A stretch of DNA of 64,000 nt from Yoonia sp. G8-12 (lineage in GTDB: Bacteria; Pseudomonadota; Alphaproteobacteria; Rhodobacterales; Rhodobacteraceae), in contig NZ_CP151762.1 of the NCBI RefSeq assembly GCF_038443675.1, forward strand, positions 1,240,001 to 1,304,000. Direction: 5' to 3'. Both the position numbers and the translations under genes were made by a program. This document shows, piece after piece, positions 1 through 9,108 of this stretch. Within the stretch, counting starts at the first letter, position 1, and each line of letters starts with the position of its first letter. The notes under the pieces are model-generated. The model searched no databases. It was given only the letters and a program-made list of their open reading frames with translations, and was not told the origin of the DNA.

Positions 1-523
1 TATAAAATGCGCCCACCGCATCGCCCGGGCCACTGTGAAGGGCGTAAACCTCTTTGATGTCGAACCGGTCCAGAATACCCTCTTTCACCATGACCTCGCC
101 ACCGCCACCGTTCTCTTCGGCGGGCTGGAAGACCAGCGCCACACGGCCCGCAAAGTTACGCGTCTCCGCCAGATACCGCGCCGCGCCCAAAAGCATGGTG
201 GTGTGCCCGTCATGCCCGCAGGCATGCATCCTGCCCGCGAATTTCGAGGCATAGGCCAACCCGGTTTCTTCCTGCATCGGCAGCGCATCCATATCGGCGC
301 GCAGACCAATCGTCGGCCCGTCCGCCTTGCCGTTGATGATCGCCACAACGCCCGAGGTGGCAATCCCCTCATGGATTTCATCGACCCCGAAGGCGCGCAG
401 CTTTTCCACAACAAAAGCCGCCGTTTTATGGCAATCGAACCCCAGTTCGGGGTGTTGATGCAGATGGCGGCGCCAAGCCGTCATATCATCGGCGAAATCG
501 GCGATGCGGTTAATCACTGGCAT
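1..523 (-). CDS. M20 family amidohydrolase (hippurate hydrolase-like), cut by window edge
   Basis: The first 174 residues of a zinc-dependent M20 peptidase/amidohydrolase; the C-terminal half lies outside the window. The family cleaves N-acyl amino acids or related amides in the cytoplasm. Seen: an N-terminal HLHQHPELGF motif near residue 20, the metal-binding RADMDALP stretch, the HACGHDGHT motif with zinc-binding His/Asp, and FQPAEENGGGG with the catalytic/metal Glu pair. The start is the ATG whose complement is at 521-523. It is divergent from mazG with a 63-bp gap. The substrate cannot be told from the sequence, and hippurate is only the usual family label. Confidence 0.9.
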   Translation of the reverse strand, partial: MPVINRIADFADDMTAWRRHLHQHPELGFDCHKTAAFVVEKLRAFGVDEIHEGIATSGVVAIINGKADGPTIGLRADMDALPMQEETGLAYASKFAGRMHACGHDGHTTMLLGAARYLAETRNFAGRVALVFQPAEENGGGGEVMVKEGILDRFDIKEVYALHSGPGDAVGAFY

Positions 524-586
524 GGCTGGCGCTCCGGGCTTTGTGCTTTTACGGTGCCACTTGACCCCAACAAGAGGCCCCGCGCA

Positions 587-1411
587 ATGCCTGATGACAC
601 CCTGATCCACGATCCCGACGGCGGTATGCCGCGCCTTTTGGAAATCATGCGCCGCCTGCGTGATCCCGACACAGGCTGCCCTTGGGATATTGAACAGGAT
701 TTTGCCTCCATCGCCCCCTACACCATTGAAGAGGCCTATGAGGTGGCCGATGCCATCGCCCGCGCCGATTGGGGCGAATTGGAGGGCGAATTGGGCGATC
801 TGTTATTACAGACGGTCTATCACACCCAAATGGGCTCCGAGGCGGGGCATTTCACATTCGAGAGCGTGGTGAAGGCAATTTCCGACAAAATGGTCGCGCG
901 CCATCCCCATGTTTTCGGCGACGAATCGCGTGATAAATCGGCCGAACAACAGACGGCCGATTGGGAAAAGATCAAAGCGGCGGAACGTGCAGGCAAGGCG
1001 CAGTTCCGCACATTGGACGGTGTGGCCACCGGCCTGCCTGCCCTGACCCGCGCGGTCAAACTGCAAAAACGGGCCGCGCGTGTGGGGTTTGACTGGCCCG
1101 ACACGACCCATGTGATTGATAAGATTGTCGAAGAGGCCGGTGAATTGATTGAGGCCCGCGACACGCTGACCCAAACCGAGGTCGAAGAGGAATTCGGCGA
1201 TCTGTTGTTTGTGGTCGCCAATCTTGCCCGGCATCTGGAGATTGACCCCGAAACAGCCCTGCGCGCCACCAATGCGAAATTCACACGGCGGTTCGAGGCG
1301 GTGGAGAATGCGCTAAACGCGCAAGGCAAGACACCCGCTGACAGCGATCTGGCGGAAATGGACGCGCTTTGGGATCAGGTGAAGGCGGTGGAAAAAGCGG
1401 GGAAAACTTAG
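587..1411 (+). CDS. mazG: Nucleoside triphosphate pyrophosphohydrolase MazG
   Basis: A 274-aa all-alpha NTP pyrophosphatase that hydrolyses (d)NTPs to NMP and PPi, a house-cleaning enzyme. It has the usual two tandem MazG domains. The first has CPWDIEQDF and the EExxE-type IEEAYEVADA motif with ELGDLLLQ. The second has KIVEEAGELIEA with EEEFGDLLFV, where Mg-binding acidic residues are expected. The open frame extends upstream to 35, but that stretch is antisense to the amidohydrolase. I therefore start at ATG 587, which gives the typical family N-terminus leading into LLEIMRRLRDP. Its stop overlaps the stop of the convergent ABC-F gene by 4 nt. Confidence 0.93.
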   Translation: MPDDTLIHDPDGGMPRLLEIMRRLRDPDTGCPWDIEQDFASIAPYTIEEAYEVADAIARADWGELEGELGDLLLQTVYHTQMGSEAGHFTFESVVKAISDKMVARHPHVFGDESRDKSAEQQTADWEKIKAAERAGKAQFRTLDGVATGLPALTRAVKLQKRAARVGFDWPDTTHVIDKIVEEAGELIEARDTLTQTEVEEEFGDLLFVVANLARHLEIDPETALRATNAKFTRRFEAVENALNAQGKTPADSDLAEMDALWDQVKAVEKAGKT

Positions 1412-3212
1412 CCTGCTTTCTCTTCCAGCATCAACCATTCTTCTTCGGCATCCGACAGCGCGTTCTGGCGCGCCACAAGCGCGTCGGTCGCCTTTTGGAA
1501 CTTGACCGGGTGCTTGGTGAACAGCTCAGGATCGGCCAGCAATTCTTCCAGCTTGGTGATCTCGGCGGTCAGTTGATCAATCACACCGGGCAATTCTTCC
1601 AGCCTGTGTTTTTCGGTGAATGACAGGCCTGATGCAGATTTCTTCTCGGCCTTTTTTTCTTTCTTTGCCAGTGGCTTGCTGGCCTCTTTGGATTCGAAAA
1701 ATCGCCGCCGCGTTGCGCGCGGTAATCAGTCCAGCCGCCAGCATAAACCACCGCCTGCCCGTTGCCTTCCATCGCGATTGTGGTGGTTGCCACGCGATCC
1801 AGAAAATCACGGTCGTGACTGACCAAAAGCACGGTGCCGTCGTATTCGCCCAGGATATCCTGCAACAAATCAAGCGTTTCGATGTCCAGATCGTTGGTCG
1901 GTTCGTCCAAAATCAACAGGTTGCTTTCGCGCGCCATCAGACGTGCGAGCAACAGCCGCGCCTTTTCGCCCCCCGACAGCGACCGCACCGGTGCGCGTGC
2001 TTGGGCTTCATTGAACAAAAACTCTTTGAGATACCCCACCACATGTTTGGGCGTGCCGCGCACCATGATCTGGTCGGATTTACCGGACACCCCCAGTTCG
2101 GGATCATTGGCAAGGTTTTCCCAAAGCGTCATATCTTCGTTCAGCGCGGCGCGGGTCTGATCAAACACCGCGATATCCAGATTGGTGCCGAGTTTGACAG
2201 CCCCCTCATCGGGTTCCACCTGCCCCAGCAGCATCTTGATCAATGTGGTTTTCCCCACACCGTTCGGCCCGACAAAGGCGATCCGGTCACCGCGCTGCAC
2301 CGTCAGATCAAAGTTTTTCACGATGGATTTGCCGTCAAAGGCCTTGGTCAGGCCAAACGCCTCGACCACTTTTTTGCCAGAAGTGCTGCCCCCGTCAAAG
2401 GCCATCGCTGCCGTCCCTTGCCGCGTGATCTGGGCGGCCCGTTCGGCGCGTAATTCCTGCAAGGCCCGCACGCGGCCCTGATTGCGTTTGCGGCGAGCAG
2501 AAATGCCTTCCACCGCCCAACGCGCCTCGGCCTTGATCTTGCGGTTCAGCTTATGGCGCTGCTGGTCTTCGTCTTCCCAGATTTTGTCGCGCCACGCCTC
2601 GAAATGCTCGAATCCCTCTTCGGCACGGCGCACCTGCCCGCGATCAATCCAGAGCGTCGCCCGCGTCAGCGCCCGCAGAAACGCACGGTCGTGGCTGATT
2701 AAAACAAACGCGGCACGGGTGGTTTTCAACTCGTTCTCAAGCCATGCGATTGCTTCGATATCGAGATGGTTTGTCGGCTCGTCCAGCAGCATCAATTCAG
2801 GCGCTTCGGCCATCAGTTTCGCCAATGCCGCCCGCCTGCGTTCGCCGCCCGATGCGGTGTTCACATCGCCTGCGGGGTCAAATTTCAGGCCCTCAGCGAC
2901 CATATCGACCTTATAGGCCTCATCAATATCAAGCCCGCTGGCCGCATAATCGCCCAATGTGGCGAAACCGGCCATCGACGGGTCTTGCTCCATATAGCCT
3001 ACCTGCACACCGGGGGCCGCAACGCGGGTGCCGCTGTCGGGCAACACAAGCCCCGCCATGACCTTCATCAAAGTCGATTTGCCCGAACCATTGCGCCCCA
3101 CCAGCGCCACACGGTCACCGGGCTGGACGACCAAAGACAGGTCTTCGAAGACAGGATCGCCGCCGAAGGTCAGCGCGATATCAGAGAGTTGGAGTAAGGG
3201 TGCTTTTGCCAT
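1408..3212 (-). pseudogene. uup: ABC-F ATPase (Uup-like), reading frame broken near the C-terminus
   Basis: A soluble ABC-F protein with two ATPase domains and no membrane segment; the family acts on ribosomes or in DNA metabolism. Domain 1: Walker A GRNGSGKST, signature SGGERRR, Walker B LMLLDEPTNHLD. Domain 2: Walker A GPNGVGKTT, signature LSGGEKAR, Walker B LLILDEPTNDLD. After GGDF the frame runs into unrelated residues and stops at 1581. The true C-terminal coiled coil (FFESKEASKPLAKK, then LEELPGVIDQL to LMLEEKAG) continues in another frame to 1408. One extra T on the coding strand in the T5 run at 1697-1701 joins them into 601 aa, the normal Uup length. This is probably a sequence error, and I believe the gene works. 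Confidence 0.85.
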
Positions 3213-3221
3213 ATCCGCCTG

Positions 3222-3950
3222 CTATGGCAGAGATGCGGTCTGCGCAAGGGCTCTCAACGCGGCGGCGCGTGCGGGGGGCACGGCTGCGACATCAAGACAG
3301 GTAAAAACATGCAGTGTCTGCATCACACGGTCCACAACCGCATGATCGCTGACCCAACCGCCCATCGCTAGATAGGTGCGCAAAAGCGGCGGCATCGCCA
3401 CGTTGCCACCCTGCGGTAGATCGCCAAACCGGACCACTTCGGAGGCCCTGATCGCAGGGCGCAAGGGGTCTGGCCCCAGATGGCGCGCCGCAAGCCGCGC
3501 AAAGGCCTGCCCGTAAGGGGCGGGATCGGTGCCTGCAAAGCTGGTGCAGCCGAAAAGGAACGCGATACCGCGCGCATCCACCAGACCCGTCAGAGCGCCC
3601 CATGCCACACGCAACACATCCGCATCACGCGCATCGGGGGCGATGCAAAAGCGGCCAATCTCGATCATCGGTGCGGCGCAGCGCGCAAGACCGGACAGAT
3701 CGTAGTGTCCCGCAGCATAGCCCTTGGTGATCTCTGCCCCTGTTGCAATCTCAAGCAAGCGGGCGGTGGCCACCAAACGGCCTCCCTGATCCTCGACCAT
3801 CATATGCGTACAAATTGGATCGTAAACATCGGCATCCTGCCCGAGACGACCAAAAAAGCACTGATTTCGCAGACGTTGACAGGCCAGAAGGTCGGCGGCG
3901 GTGATCGCAAACCGCGCCGCATAGCGCCCGCTCTGGAACGAAATTGTCAT
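3222..3950 (-). CDS. olsB: GNAT acyltransferase, OlsB-like (ornithine lipid synthesis)
   Basis: 242 aa. It resembles L-ornithine N-alpha-acyltransferase, which moves a 3-hydroxyacyl chain from acyl carrier protein onto ornithine in the first step of ornithine lipid formation. Supporting stretches are an N-terminal RLRNQCFF, a DPICTHMMV segment, the IEIGRFCIAPDAR core that matches the conserved ExGRxCVxP of the family, and FLFGCTSFAGTDPA. No olsA acyltransferase lies next to it. It is followed, 9 nt from its stop, by the ABC-F start on the same strand, and is divergent from msrB. It could instead be another hemolysin-like GNAT, since only the family pattern supports the substrate. Confidence 0.75.
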   Translation of the reverse strand: MTISFQSGRYAARFAITAADLLACQRLRNQCFFGRLGQDADVYDPICTHMMVEDQGGRLVATARLLEIATGAEITKGYAAGHYDLSGLARCAAPMIEIGRFCIAPDARDADVLRVAWGALTGLVDARGIAFLFGCTSFAGTDPAPYGQAFARLAARHLGPDPLRPAIRASEVVRFGDLPQGGNVAMPPLLRTYLAMGGWVSDHAVVDRVMQTLHVFTCLDVAAVPPARAAALRALAQTASLP

Positions 3951-4023
3951 CTGGGCCTACCTTGGCGAATTCCCGTTGCAGCCCTACGTTACCAATAGAA
4001 GTTACGAAAGGAATGGGGAAACC

Positions 4024-4416
4024 ATGGATAAAGTCGTCAAATCTGATGCCGAATGGCGCGCGCAACTGTCGGACATGGCCTATAAGGTCACGCGCAAACA
4101 CGGCACTGAGCGCGCGGGCACGCATGAGGATTTTCCAAAGGATCCAGGCACATATATGTGCGTTTGCTGCGGTGCTCCGCTGTTTGAGCAAGCGACCAAA
4201 TTCGAAAGCGGCACGGGCTGGCCTTCGTTCTATCAACCGATTGATTCCGAGATGGTTGGCGAAACGACCGACCGCAGCTTTTTCATGAAACGCACAGAGG
4301 TGCATTGCAACCGCTGCGACGCACATCTGGGACATGTTTTTCCTGACGGGCCACAGCCCACAGGGTTACGTTACTGCATCAACGGTGTCGCGCTGGAATT
4401 TGAGCCTGAAGAGTAA
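4024..4416 (+). CDS. msrB: Peptide-methionine (R)-S-oxide reductase MsrB
   Basis: A 130-aa repair enzyme that reduces methionine-R-sulfoxide in proteins. Two CxxC pairs that hold structural zinc are visible (CVCC near residue 40 and CNRC followed by DAHLGHVF), as is the catalytic cysteine in RYCINGVAL near the C-terminus. The W-P-S-F stretch (GTGWPSFYQP) is the substrate-pocket signature. The frame is open from 3976, but ATG 4024 is preceded by a purine-rich GGAATGGGG and gives the usual N-terminus. No MsrA is adjacent. Confidence 0.95.
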   Translation: MDKVVKSDAEWRAQLSDMAYKVTRKHGTERAGTHEDFPKDPGTYMCVCCGAPLFEQATKFESGTGWPSFYQPIDSEMVGETTDRSFFMKRTEVHCNRCDAHLGHVFPDGPQPTGLRYCINGVALEFEPEE

Positions 4417-4432
4417 GTTCGCTTTCACGCCG

Positions 4433-5275
4433 TTATGGACATTGGCGCGCATACGTCACAGTTGACATGTTCGTCTGAAACCGCGGGACTGTACACAGAC
4501 CACCCGGACAACGGCCCTCGCCCTGATCGGTGGGGAACAGAAATATCTGTGTGTCTACAGTGGCAAACGGTACATTTCCTTCGTTCAGAAGTACTGGAAG
4601 ATCATTCAAAACGAGCCTGAAATAAGTGGCCTGCGCAGGGGAAACAACATTCAGAGAGCTGTGGGGAAACCTTCGGTTGTTCGCCATCGTCGGCTGCACG
4701 TAACTCAGGGACAACCGTGGCCCAAGGACCGGCACAGCGTTCTCGCAACCCTCGATGGGATTTTGGAAGACTGTGCCCGTCACTTCAGACTGCCCCTTCG
4801 GTTCGTTGATTTGCGCGCGCCAACTGCTCTCCACGATCTCGAATGCGAAAGGTGAGTGACACGCAGTAAATGTTCCAGAGACCGAGATGGCCGTCTGAGA
4901 AAGATTGCGTGCATCAAAAGGCGAACGCTGTAATTCGCCGCCGTTGCAGCTGACCTCGACCTGTATGCGTTCAGTGCCTGACCTCTGACCTACAAAGCAC
5001 CTTGGTTGGTCCTCTGCGACGACACCATCAGCTGATACGGCAGCCTCCCGCAAAGACTGCACATGTTGCGCCTTATAAGACACGTCGCCGGTCTCGAATT
5101 CCACTCTGAAGGCGGTTTGTTCGGCACCTTTGCACTGAGGGTGATCTTCAATGACCGTGAGCGGTACAAACAATCCATTTGGTATATTTGACGCAATCGT
5201 GTCCGCATACGTCGGGACAGATGCCGTGACGATCAAGGTGCAAACCAAAACACTTACGAAAAACGGATTCTGCAT
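4433..5275 (-). CDS. Secreted protein of unknown function
   Basis: A 280-aa protein that I do not recognise. It begins with a clear Sec signal peptide (hydrophobic residues about 5-20, cleavage probably after TYADT or ASVPTYA). Eight cysteines are spread over the mature part, including C-x4-C in RCPGGLC and the ARQCP C-terminus, which suggests disulfide bonds in the periplasm. There are no further membrane segments. The base composition is lower in GC than the flanks, so it may be a strain-specific gene. It is convergent with msrB (16-nt gap). The 130 bp upstream hold no gene. Confidence 0.75.
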   Translation of the reverse strand: MQNPFFVSVLVCTLIVTASVPTYADTIASNIPNGLFVPLTVIEDHPQCKGAEQTAFRVEFETGDVSYKAQHVQSLREAAVSADGVVAEDQPRCFVGQRSGTERIQVEVSCNGGELQRSPFDARNLSQTAISVSGTFTACHSPFAFEIVESSWRAQINEPKGQSEVTGTVFQNPIEGCENAVPVLGPRLSLSYVQPTMANNRRFPHSSLNVVSPAQATYFRLVLNDLPVLLNEGNVPFATVDTQIFLFPTDQGEGRCPGGLCTVPRFQTNMSTVTYARQCP

Positions 5276-5407
5276 GTTTGCCCTAATCTACTTAAGGTAG
5301 AAATATGGGCAACAATAGCCGTCACTTCAAGGTCTAAGCCTCTATAACGAGAGCCTTCCGACTAAACCGAAAGGACACACAATTACCTGTAATAGCCTAA
5401 ATACGGC

Positions 5408-5884
5408 CTAAGGCTCTTCGCCCAACAATTGCCCCGCATCAATCCGACCAAACGATCCCAACAGCTGGCTCAGGAAGGTGATGTCGTTGATCCCGTCCTC
5501 GGTCACACGGCGATCCAGCATGACGACACGGCCATCCTCAAGCGTATATCGCGAGATATTCCGCACCGTGTCATTGCCGTCGAAATCAATGGCCAGCACC
5601 TGACGGTCCACCTCTTCGGGCTCAAAGGGTCCGAAGATCTCAAACTGGCTGGAGGCATAGTAGATCGTGTTGTTTTGCAGGGCGCGATCTGACACGGGCG
5701 GTCCGAAAAGGGCAATCACCTCATCCTTGGTTGTGGTGCCCACATTCAGCGTGGCAATCTCCTCGGCAGGTGGGATGAAACCGTAGTAACGGTCCATCGG
5801 GCTGCATCCGGCCGCAATTGCAAAAGCTGATGCTAATCCTGCGGCCTTCATCGTTTTGCGCAGTTTGCCTGTCATCGCACTCAT
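5408..5884 (-). CDS. Outer membrane lipoprotein, SmpA/OmlA (BamE-like) family
   Basis: A 158-aa lipoprotein with lipobox AIAAGC (lipidated Cys 27) after a basic n-region. The mature part has the SmpA/OmlA fold pattern: LNVGTTTKDEVIALFGPP followed by a YYASSQ strand and VLAIDFDGNDTV. In other bacteria BamE helps the BAM complex insert beta-barrel proteins. The frame is open to 5953, but ATG 5884 has AAGAGG about 9 nt upstream and starts directly into the signal peptide. It is divergent from yceD, which is the usual neighbour in Rhodobacterales. Confidence 0.88.
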   Translation of the reverse strand: MSAMTGKLRKTMKAAGLASAFAIAAGCSPMDRYYGFIPPAEEIATLNVGTTTKDEVIALFGPPVSDRALQNNTIYYASSQFEIFGPFEPEEVDRQVLAIDFDGNDTVRNISRYTLEDGRVVMLDRRVTEDGINDITFLSQLLGSFGRIDAGQLLGEEP

Positions 5885-5968
5885 ACCCGTCGCCTCTTGC
5901 CTTGGCGCCGCGCGCCTTTTATCCCCGATACAGTACACCCCGCCCCTGTTCAAGAATCGAAAGCAGTT

Positions 5969-6517
5969 ATGGCCAACATACCCAAGTCACATCTGCGTTT
6001 GGCTGATCTTGCTACGCGCAAGCCGACGCCCTTTGAATTGGTGCCCACCGCACAGGAACGCGCAGCGATTGCAAACGATCTGGACATTGTGGGCATCAAG
6101 AAGCTGCGTTTTGCAGGCACTTTGTCGCCGCAAGGCCGCAAGGATTGGACTTTGAACGCGGAACTGGGCGCGACTGTGGTGCAATCTTGCGTCGTGACGC
6201 TTGATCCGGTCACCACCCGCATAGATGAGCCGCTGATCCGCCATTATATGGCCGAACTGCCTGAAATCGAAGCATCAGAGGTCGAAATGCCCGTGGACGA
6301 CACGGTTGAGGATTTGCCCGAAACGCTCGACCTCGCGCAGGTGATGATCGAGGCGCTGGCGCTGGCGTTGCCGCTTTATCCGCGCAAACCCGATGCCGAT
6401 CTGACGGACGCACAATTTACCGAACCGGGCCAGACCCCGATGACAGACGACGATGCCAAGCCCTTTGCGGGCCTTGGTGCATTGCGGGAAAGTCTTGAAA
6501 AGAAAGAGGAAAAATAG
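5969..6517 (+). CDS. yceD: DUF177 / YceD family protein
   Basis: 182 aa. YceD proteins sit upstream of rpmF in most bacteria and are linked to 23S rRNA accumulation; the mechanism is not settled. The core pattern is present: a LRFAGTL strand, then the VVQSCVVTLDPV segment with the single conserved cysteine, and an acidic region followed by LAQVMIEALALALPLYPR. ATG 5969 is chosen over the upstream frame (5897) because it gives the family N-terminus and avoids overlap with the divergent lipoprotein promoter region. The gap to rpmF is 161 bp and contains its own promoter candidate. Confidence 0.9.
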   Translation: MANIPKSHLRLADLATRKPTPFELVPTAQERAAIANDLDIVGIKKLRFAGTLSPQGRKDWTLNAELGATVVQSCVVTLDPVTTRIDEPLIRHYMAELPEIEASEVEMPVDDTVEDLPETLDLAQVMIEALALALPLYPRKPDADLTDAQFTEPGQTPMTDDDAKPFAGLGALRESLEKKEEK

Positions 6518-6542
6518 CGCGCCAGCCCTTGGCGAAAAAGGG

Positions 6543-6570
6543 TTGCACTATAGAGGAATCGCAGTATGTT
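6543..6570 (+). promoter_or_regulatory. Candidate promoter for rpmF-plsX-fabH
   Basis: TTGCAC at 6543-6548 and TATGTT at 6565-6570 are 16 bp apart, about 110 bp before the rpmF start. This is a fair match to the sigma-70 consensus. Inference from spacing and sequence only. Confidence 0.4.
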
Positions 6571-6678
6571 CGCGGCCTCTTTGACATCGTGTCTCGACAG
6601 GGCGGCCGCAATGGCGTAGGACCCCGCGCAGACGCACAGAAATCAGGGCCGCGGCCCTTTAAATTATAGGGTTGAGAC

Positions 6679-6885
6679 ATGGCTGTCCAGCAGAATAAAG
6701 TATCCAAATCCCGCCGCAACAACCGGCGTGCACACGATTCACTCGTTGCGGCGAACCCCAACGAGTGTGACAACTGTGGTGAGCTGAAGCGCCCACACCA
6801 TGTGTGCCCTTCTTGTGGCCACTATGCGACACGCGAAGTGATCGCAGACACCACAGAAATCGATCTCGACGAAGACGCTGCATAA
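6679..6885 (+). CDS. rpmF: 50S ribosomal protein L32
   Basis: A 68-aa large-subunit ribosomal protein. It starts with the conserved MAVQQNKVSKSRRNNRRAH stretch and has a four-cysteine zinc ribbon (CDNC, then CPSC). The position between yceD and plsX is the standard bacterial arrangement. The acidic tail after the ribbon is typical of alphaproteobacterial L32. Confidence 0.97.
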   Translation: MAVQQNKVSKSRRNNRRAHDSLVAANPNECDNCGELKRPHHVCPSCGHYATREVIADTTEIDLDEDAA

Positions 6886-6907
6886 AGTCACATAAAGGCG
6901 CTTTGGC

Positions 6908-8032
6908 ATGACAACACCCCAGACGGACACGGCTCCGACGCAGGGTCATGCCGCGAACCAAGTGCTTTCTGTTGACGCCATGGGCGGCGACAAAGGGCCT
7001 GCAACGGTTGTTGCGGGCCTTTCGGCGTTTTTGCGCGATAGACCCGCCGCCCATGCGATTCTGCATGGGCCAAAGGCCGAATTGGAACCGCTGGTCGCCA
7101 AACATGGCATTGCCGAGCGGGTCACGATCCACGACGCCGCTGATGTTGTGAAAATGACCGACAAGCCGAGCCACGTGCTGCGCAACGGCAAGACCACATC
7201 CATGTGGTCGGCGATCGAGGCGGTACGCAACCGCCAAGCCGCCGTCGCCATCAGTTGCGGCAACACCGGCGGACTGATGGCGATGTCGATGCTGCGCCTG
7301 CGCAAGGCCGAGGGCGTGAATCGCCCCGCCATTGCCTGTCTTTGGCCGTCGCGCAACCCGTCAGGGTTCAACGTGATGCTGGATGCAGGTGCCGATATCC
7401 GCGCCGATCAGGATGACCTGCTGACCTATGCGCTGATGGGGGCCTCTTACGCGCGCAATGGTCTTGATATCGCACGGCCACGCGTCGGCCTTTTGAATGT
7501 GGGTACCGAAGAACATAAAGGCCGCGCCGAGTTGAAGGTCGCCCATGAACTTATTGGAAATGCTGCCATAATCGGTGATTTCGACTATGTCGGTTTTGTT
7601 GAGGGCGGCGACCTGCCCTCAAACAAGGTCGATGTGATCGTCACTGATGGCTTCACCGGCAACGTCGCGTTGAAAACCGGCGAAGGGACCGCCACGCTCA
7701 TTAGCGAATTGCTGCGTGGCGCGTTGATGAAAAATCCGTGGTCGATGTTTGGCGCGGTCCTTGCGGGCGGATCGCTGCGCGCCTTGCGCAAACGGATTGA
7801 TCCGCGCCGCGTCAATGGCGGTGTTTTTTTGGGGCTCAACCAGACGGTGATCAAAAGCCACGGCGGAGCGGATGAAACGGGTGTTGCAGCGGCATTGCAC
7901 CTTGCTTACCGGCTCGCCGAGAGCGGATTTTCAGATAAACTTGCAGCAAGGGTTGCGTCGGCTGCGTCCCTTGCCCAAGATGCCAGCACGGCAAGCGGAA
8001 CCGACAGTTCCGAGACAAAAACGGGCAAATAA
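6908..8032 (+). CDS. plsX: Phosphate acyltransferase PlsX
   Basis: 374 aa. PlsX makes acyl-phosphate from acyl-ACP, feeding phosphatidic acid synthesis at the inner membrane. Visible are the N-terminal SVDAMGGDKGP motif, SCGNTGGLMAMSML, LNVGTEEHKG and VTDGFTGNVALKTGEG, all family hallmarks. A T7 run at 7824-7830 lies within the frame and is read correctly. The stop is 2 nt before fabH, so the two are cotranscribed. The last 30 residues are Ala/Ser/Thr-rich and variable. Confidence 0.96.
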   Translation: MTTPQTDTAPTQGHAANQVLSVDAMGGDKGPATVVAGLSAFLRDRPAAHAILHGPKAELEPLVAKHGIAERVTIHDAADVVKMTDKPSHVLRNGKTTSMWSAIEAVRNRQAAVAISCGNTGGLMAMSMLRLRKAEGVNRPAIACLWPSRNPSGFNVMLDAGADIRADQDDLLTYALMGASYARNGLDIARPRVGLLNVGTEEHKGRAELKVAHELIGNAAIIGDFDYVGFVEGGDLPSNKVDVIVTDGFTGNVALKTGEGTATLISELLRGALMKNPWSMFGAVLAGGSLRALRKRIDPRRVNGGVFLGLNQTVIKSHGGADETGVAAALHLAYRLAESGFSDKLAARVASAASLAQDASTASGTDSSETKTGK

Positions 8033-8034
8033 CT

Positions 8035-9006
8035 ATGGTGCGTCGCGCAGTGGTCAAAGGGGTTGGTCATTACCTTCCCGAACGCGTGGTTCTGAACGCT
8101 GAATTCGAAAAAACACTCGATACCTCGGATGAATGGATCAAAACCAGGTCCGGTATCGAACGGCGGCACTTTGCAGCCGAAGGTGAAACCACATCCGATC
8201 TTGCGATCAAGGCCGCCAAGGCCGCACTTGCAATGGCGGGCATGGACGGCAACGATATCGACGCAATCGTGCTGGCCACATCAACCGCTGACCTGACATT
8301 CCCCTCTGCGGCCACAATGGTGCAAAGCGCCATCGGCAACACCTCGGGCTATGCCTTTGATGTGCAAGCGGTTTGTGCCGGTTTCGTCTATGCATTGTCG
8401 AACGCCAACGCGCTGATTGTATCGGGCCAAGCGAACCGCGTGCTGGTGATCGGTGCCGAAACCTTTAGCCGGATCATGGACTGGACCGACCGCGCGACCT
8501 GCGTCCTCTTTGGTGATGGCGCGGGTGCGTTGATCCTTGAGGCCGAAGACGGTGTTGGAGACAACACGGACCGCGGGATCCTGTCGGTCGATCTGAATTC
8601 CGACGGGCGCTACAAAGACCTGCTTTATGTCGACGGCGGCGTGTCGACCCAGAACTCTGGCATGTTGCGGATGAAAGGCAGCGAGCTTTTCCGCCATGCG
8701 GTCGAGAAACTGGCGCAAACTGCGGATGCGGCACTGGAAAAAGTGGGCCTTGGTGCGGATGATATTGACTGGGTCGTGCCGCATCAGGCCAATATCCGGA
8801 TCATCCAATCCACCGCCAAAAAGCTAGGTATCGGCATGGAGCGTGTGATTGTCACGGTCCAGGACCACGGCAATACATCGGCGGCATCGATTCCCCTCGC
8901 CCTCTCGGTCGGGGTCCAAAATGGCCAGATCAAGCAAGGCGATCTGGTCGTCACCGAGGCAATTGGTGGCGGTTTGGCTTGGGGTGCGGTCGTCATCCGC
9001 TGGTAA
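8035..9006 (+). CDS. fabH: Beta-ketoacyl-ACP synthase III
   Basis: A 323-aa thiolase-fold enzyme that condenses acetyl-CoA with malonyl-ACP to start fatty acid synthesis. The catalytic triad is in place: Cys 114 in QAVCAGFVYAL, His about 250 in VPHQANIRI and Asn about 280 in DHGNTSAASIP. The C-terminal GGGLAWGAVVIRW is typical. The length is normal. It starts 2 nt after plsX, a common pairing. Confidence 0.97.
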   Translation: MVRRAVVKGVGHYLPERVVLNAEFEKTLDTSDEWIKTRSGIERRHFAAEGETTSDLAIKAAKAALAMAGMDGNDIDAIVLATSTADLTFPSAATMVQSAIGNTSGYAFDVQAVCAGFVYALSNANALIVSGQANRVLVIGAETFSRIMDWTDRATCVLFGDGAGALILEAEDGVGDNTDRGILSVDLNSDGRYKDLLYVDGGVSTQNSGMLRMKGSELFRHAVEKLAQTADAALEKVGLGADDIDWVVPHQANIRIIQSTAKKLGIGMERVIVTVQDHGNTSAASIPLALSVGVQNGQIKQGDLVVTEAIGGGLAWGAVVIRW

Positions 9007-9050
9007 CGGTCGGAAACAGGCTGTTGACGGGTAATGCCAAGCCGTTGTTA

Positions 9051-9080
9051 TTGACTCTGAATTTGCGGCGGGCCTATGCT
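9051..9080 (+). promoter_or_regulatory. Candidate promoter for ihfA
   Basis: TTGACT (9051-9056) and TATGCT (9075-9080) with an 18-bp spacer, 28 bp before ATG 9109. This would give a short leader and separate ihfA expression from fabH. Inference from sequence. Confidence 0.45.
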
Positions 9081-9108
9081 CGGGCAAAATTGTTAGGGGG
9101 TTCTGATT

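Noticed and set aside
35..586. N-terminal extension of the mazG frame
   Set aside because: This part lies antisense to the M20 amidohydrolase, and MazG proteins have no such domain. ATG 587 is the family start.
1697..1701. Programmed -1 frameshift in the ABC-F gene
   Set aside because: No canonical X-XXY-YYZ heptamer in frame, no stimulatory stem seen, and eight other homopolymer breaks in the window suggest one technical cause.
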